This document shows, piece after piece, positions 28,412-30,209 of a stretch of DNA of 30,209 nt. The notes under the pieces are model-generated. The model was given only the letters and a program-made list of their open reading frames with translations. It did no database searches and was not told where the DNA came from. Position numbers and translations under genes: made by a program. The DNA comes from an uncultured Bacteroidaceae bacterium (GTDB lineage Bacteria; Bacteroidota; Bacteroidia; Bacteroidales; Bacteroidaceae), in the NCBI GenBank assembly GCA_904501945.1, contig CAJGCU010000014.1, positions 1 through 30,209 on the forward strand, given 5' to 3'. How positions within the stretch are numbered: position 1 is the first letter of the stretch; every line of letters starts with the position of its first letter.

Positions 28412-30209
28412 TTATTCAATAAAAATCTTTTTGCTTGAGCCGTCTTTGTATTTGATGATATTGACTCCTTGTTGAACTTTTTGTAAACGCGTTCCTCCTG
28501 GAGTATAAATACCTGCTACAGATGGAGAGTCGTAGCCGTTCTCATTAGCCGTTACTGATTCTATGTCTGTGGCAATGGCTATTTGACGATATGCCTCCAA
28601 TTCATCTTCGCTGATGATAATCCATTGCTGTGCTGTTGCTTCATTAGTATAGTCAAATGCTTTCTGGTTGATAGCGCCATAGCCAGTAATCTTACCTAAT
28701 GTATTGGCAGACATGGATTTGAAGTCGCCCTTGTTGACAGTCCATGTGAACCAGTACCCATGTGTGGTAATTTTGTTGCTGCCCTTGCCTATCGTAACAT
28801 TTGTGCGGTCAGGCATCAGTTGGAAACGTTCGGATGTTCCTGGTTTTGAGGTGCTCTTTAAGGTAACATTGGAATTGTTTGTGTTATGTGTGAGATACTT
28901 TCCTGTTGCAGCATTCTTGAACATGTAATAACCTGCTTGAGGATTGAATTCTATGTACCATGCAGCAGAGTCGCTGATTGTCTCTTGAGTCAAGTTTGGC
29001 TGCCAAGCTATAGCTGAACTTGTGCGCTGGTAGAGCAGTCCTTCTCCTAAACCACATTCAGCATTTTTGTTCATCAGATAGTATTTCTTCGTGTCATCAA
29101 AGTTGTATGTATATCCAGAAATGCCATTGTTTTCAGTTACCCACCATTGGCTTGATGTAGGATCAAGGCCGTCGATGAAGAGACCGTAGAGAAGTATACA
29201 TCCGCCGATGTATTGCAACTCTAAATGTTTGTCTGTGTGTGAACCATTGACAAACCAGTCGTAAGTAGCATTCGCTCCCCAACCGTGTGTTCCGTCTCCC
29301 ACCATAACGTATTCGGAATTACCTTCCTTATTCTCAAGGAATTGAAATATTTTGTTGGCTTCTCTGCCTTTCCATTCCCAATCATGGACATTGGTGTCTG
29401 ACCAACGTGGATGTGTGCCTACGCCAACACCGTGTCCTGTTTCATGCAGTACGGTCCCAATGGCTTGATTAGCAGCATTCTGACTAATTCTCATCCAGCC
29501 ACCATAAGAACAATCGGCTGTTCCGCCGCCTGCACCTGCGCCAGGCACGTAATGTCCAGAGAGGTGGAATCCTCTTACGCCAGTCCATTCATTGAATAGG
29601 TCGATTGTCTCTTGGAGGGCTTTTCTGCATCGTTCGTTTGCATCAGCAGGGCCAGCATCATCCCATGACCATGTGCATGTGCCCTTTGGATGAGTCACGA
29701 TTTTTACTTCGTCACCATAGGCTACGGTGTAGGTTTTGTTCATGATGTAAGGACGCAGGTAGTAAACAGTAGCAGGTTCCAATCCTTTGACATGGAAGAT
29801 GTATCCATTAAGCGAGAAGAACTTTGTGGTGCGATTGTCTAGTACAGTTGGATTTCGTTCTGTGCTCCAACATACGCCGCGTTCCAGAATATTGCTGCCT
29901 GTCATTGTGGCACGCATCAGCGCTTCGGTTGCGCCCGTTGCTACATATTGATTAGTCGTAGTAACTTTAGGTGCTATACCAGAACCAGGTGTGGCATTGG
30001 CAAGGCAGAAAGTTAATGCTGCTTTATCTAATTGTTCGATTTCTGCTTTCAAATCAGACGAAGTGGCATCAGCGTTCCTGGCCAATTCGTAAGCTTTTTC
30101 AATCTTTTGTTTGAGGGCAACTCCTCCTTCTTTTGCCTCGTAGCCTTCTCCTGCAGCAGTTTCTGTTTCCTCTATTTTAGTCAGAAGCGCAGCATATTCT
30201 TCCATCGAT
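28412..30209 (-). CDS. Secreted zinc metalloprotease-like protein, 5' end outside window
   Basis: At least 597 residues; the frame is open to the right edge (TCG precedes the ATG at 30205, which is therefore probably internal). In visible numbering from that ATG: a charged helical stretch (1-65); a fibronectin-like domain (about 95-172, LERGVCWSTERNPT and LEPATVYYLRPY); a protease-like domain with the zinc motif HETGHGVGVGTH at 254-265 (genome 29411-29446); a ricin-like part (about 372-535); and a T9SS type A-like tail (about 560-597, AGIYTPGGTRLQKVQQGVN then IIKYKDGSSKKIFIE). Glu255 is the expected catalytic base. The third His is one residue further out than in metzincins. It is coupled to the GH28 gene. 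Confidence 0.8.
   Translation of the reverse strand, partial: SMEEYAALLTKIEETETAAGEGYEAKEGGVALKQKIEKAYELARNADATSSDLKAEIEQLDKAALTFCLANATPGSGIAPKVTTTNQYVATGATEALMRATMTGSNILERGVCWSTERNPTVLDNRTTKFFSLNGYIFHVKGLEPATVYYLRPYIMNKTYTVAYGDEVKIVTHPKGTCTWSWDDAGPADANERCRKALQETIDLFNEWTGVRGFHLSGHYVPGAGAGGGTADCSYGGWMRISQNAANQAIGTVLHETGHGVGVGTHPRWSDTNVHDWEWKGREANKIFQFLENKEGNSEYVMVGDGTHGWGANATYDWFVNGSHTDKHLELQYIGGCILLYGLFIDGLDPTSSQWWVTENNGISGYTYNFDDTKKYYLMNKNAECGLGEGLLYQRTSSAIAWQPNLTQETISDSAAWYIEFNPQAGYYMFKNAATGKYLTHNTNNSNVTLKSTSKPGTSERFQLMPDRTNVTIGKGSNKITTHGYWFTWTVNKGDFKSMSANTLGKITGYGAINQKAFDYTNEATAQQWIIISEDELEAYRQIAIATDIESVTANENGYDSPSVAGIYTPGGTRLQKVQQGVNIIKYKDGSSKKIFIE

Overview
The window looks like chromosomal core DNA of a Bacteroidales bacterium, most likely Prevotella-like (Prevotellaceae). 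This is inferred from gene families and layout, not from a database search. Supporting points: many starts lack a Shine-Dalgarno and sit behind the Bacteroidota -7 box TAnnTTTG; the genes are dense and in short operons; there is a PorE-like lipoprotein of the type IX secretion system (T9SS) and a secreted protein with a T9SS-type C-terminal tail; TlpA-like and TonB/ExbBD envelope genes have Bacteroidota architecture. No phage, insertion sequence, CRISPR array or rRNA is visible.

Layout. (1) 1-5719, minus strand: lptB, rsfS, ftsH, cdsA and a DUF349 gene cut by the left edge; a lipopolysaccharide-export ATPase, ribosome silencing factor, membrane protease and phospholipid enzyme in one run. (2) 5870-9639, plus: mlaE, mlaF and topB, the last two overlapping by 4 bases, then a hairpin terminator. 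(3) 9832-13723, plus: a secreted TlpA/thioredoxin-like protein and a PorE-like TPR/PD40/OmpA lipoprotein, each followed by a terminator. (4) 13724-13998: intergenic, with a perfect 38-bp palindrome. (5) 13999-17373, minus: a hypothetical gene, then thyA-folA-rsmF (order of transcription thyA, folA, rsmF). (6) 17743-20234, minus: exbB, a small membrane protein, exbD, exbD. (7) 20307-22339, minus: polyprenyl synthase, tatD, tRNA-Ser(GGA). (8) 22487-23200, minus: tonB. (9) 23549-24325, minus: an unrecognised basic, membrane-associated protein. (10) 24466-26873, minus: an AspT/YidE-type transporter overlapping a CcdA/ArsG-like permease. (11) 27055-30209, minus: a secreted zinc-metalloprotease-like protein (5' end outside the window) followed one base later by a family 28 polygalacturonase.

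How the genes work together. Much of the window serves the cell envelope: LPS export (lptB), phospholipid transport (mlaEF) and synthesis (cdsA), energy coupling to the outer membrane (ExbB-ExbD-TonB), protein secretion (PorE-like) and quality control (FtsH). The last two genes probably act on extracellular glycoprotein or plant polymer. thyA, folA and rsmF form a folate/thymidylate operon carrying an rRNA methyltransferase. I found no clearly new defence or mobile system. The less explained material is the dispersed intergenic palindromes, the foldable leader upstream of the AspT-like gene, the accessory membrane protein in the exb operon, the TOPRIM substitution in TopB and the protease with unusual zinc-motif spacing.
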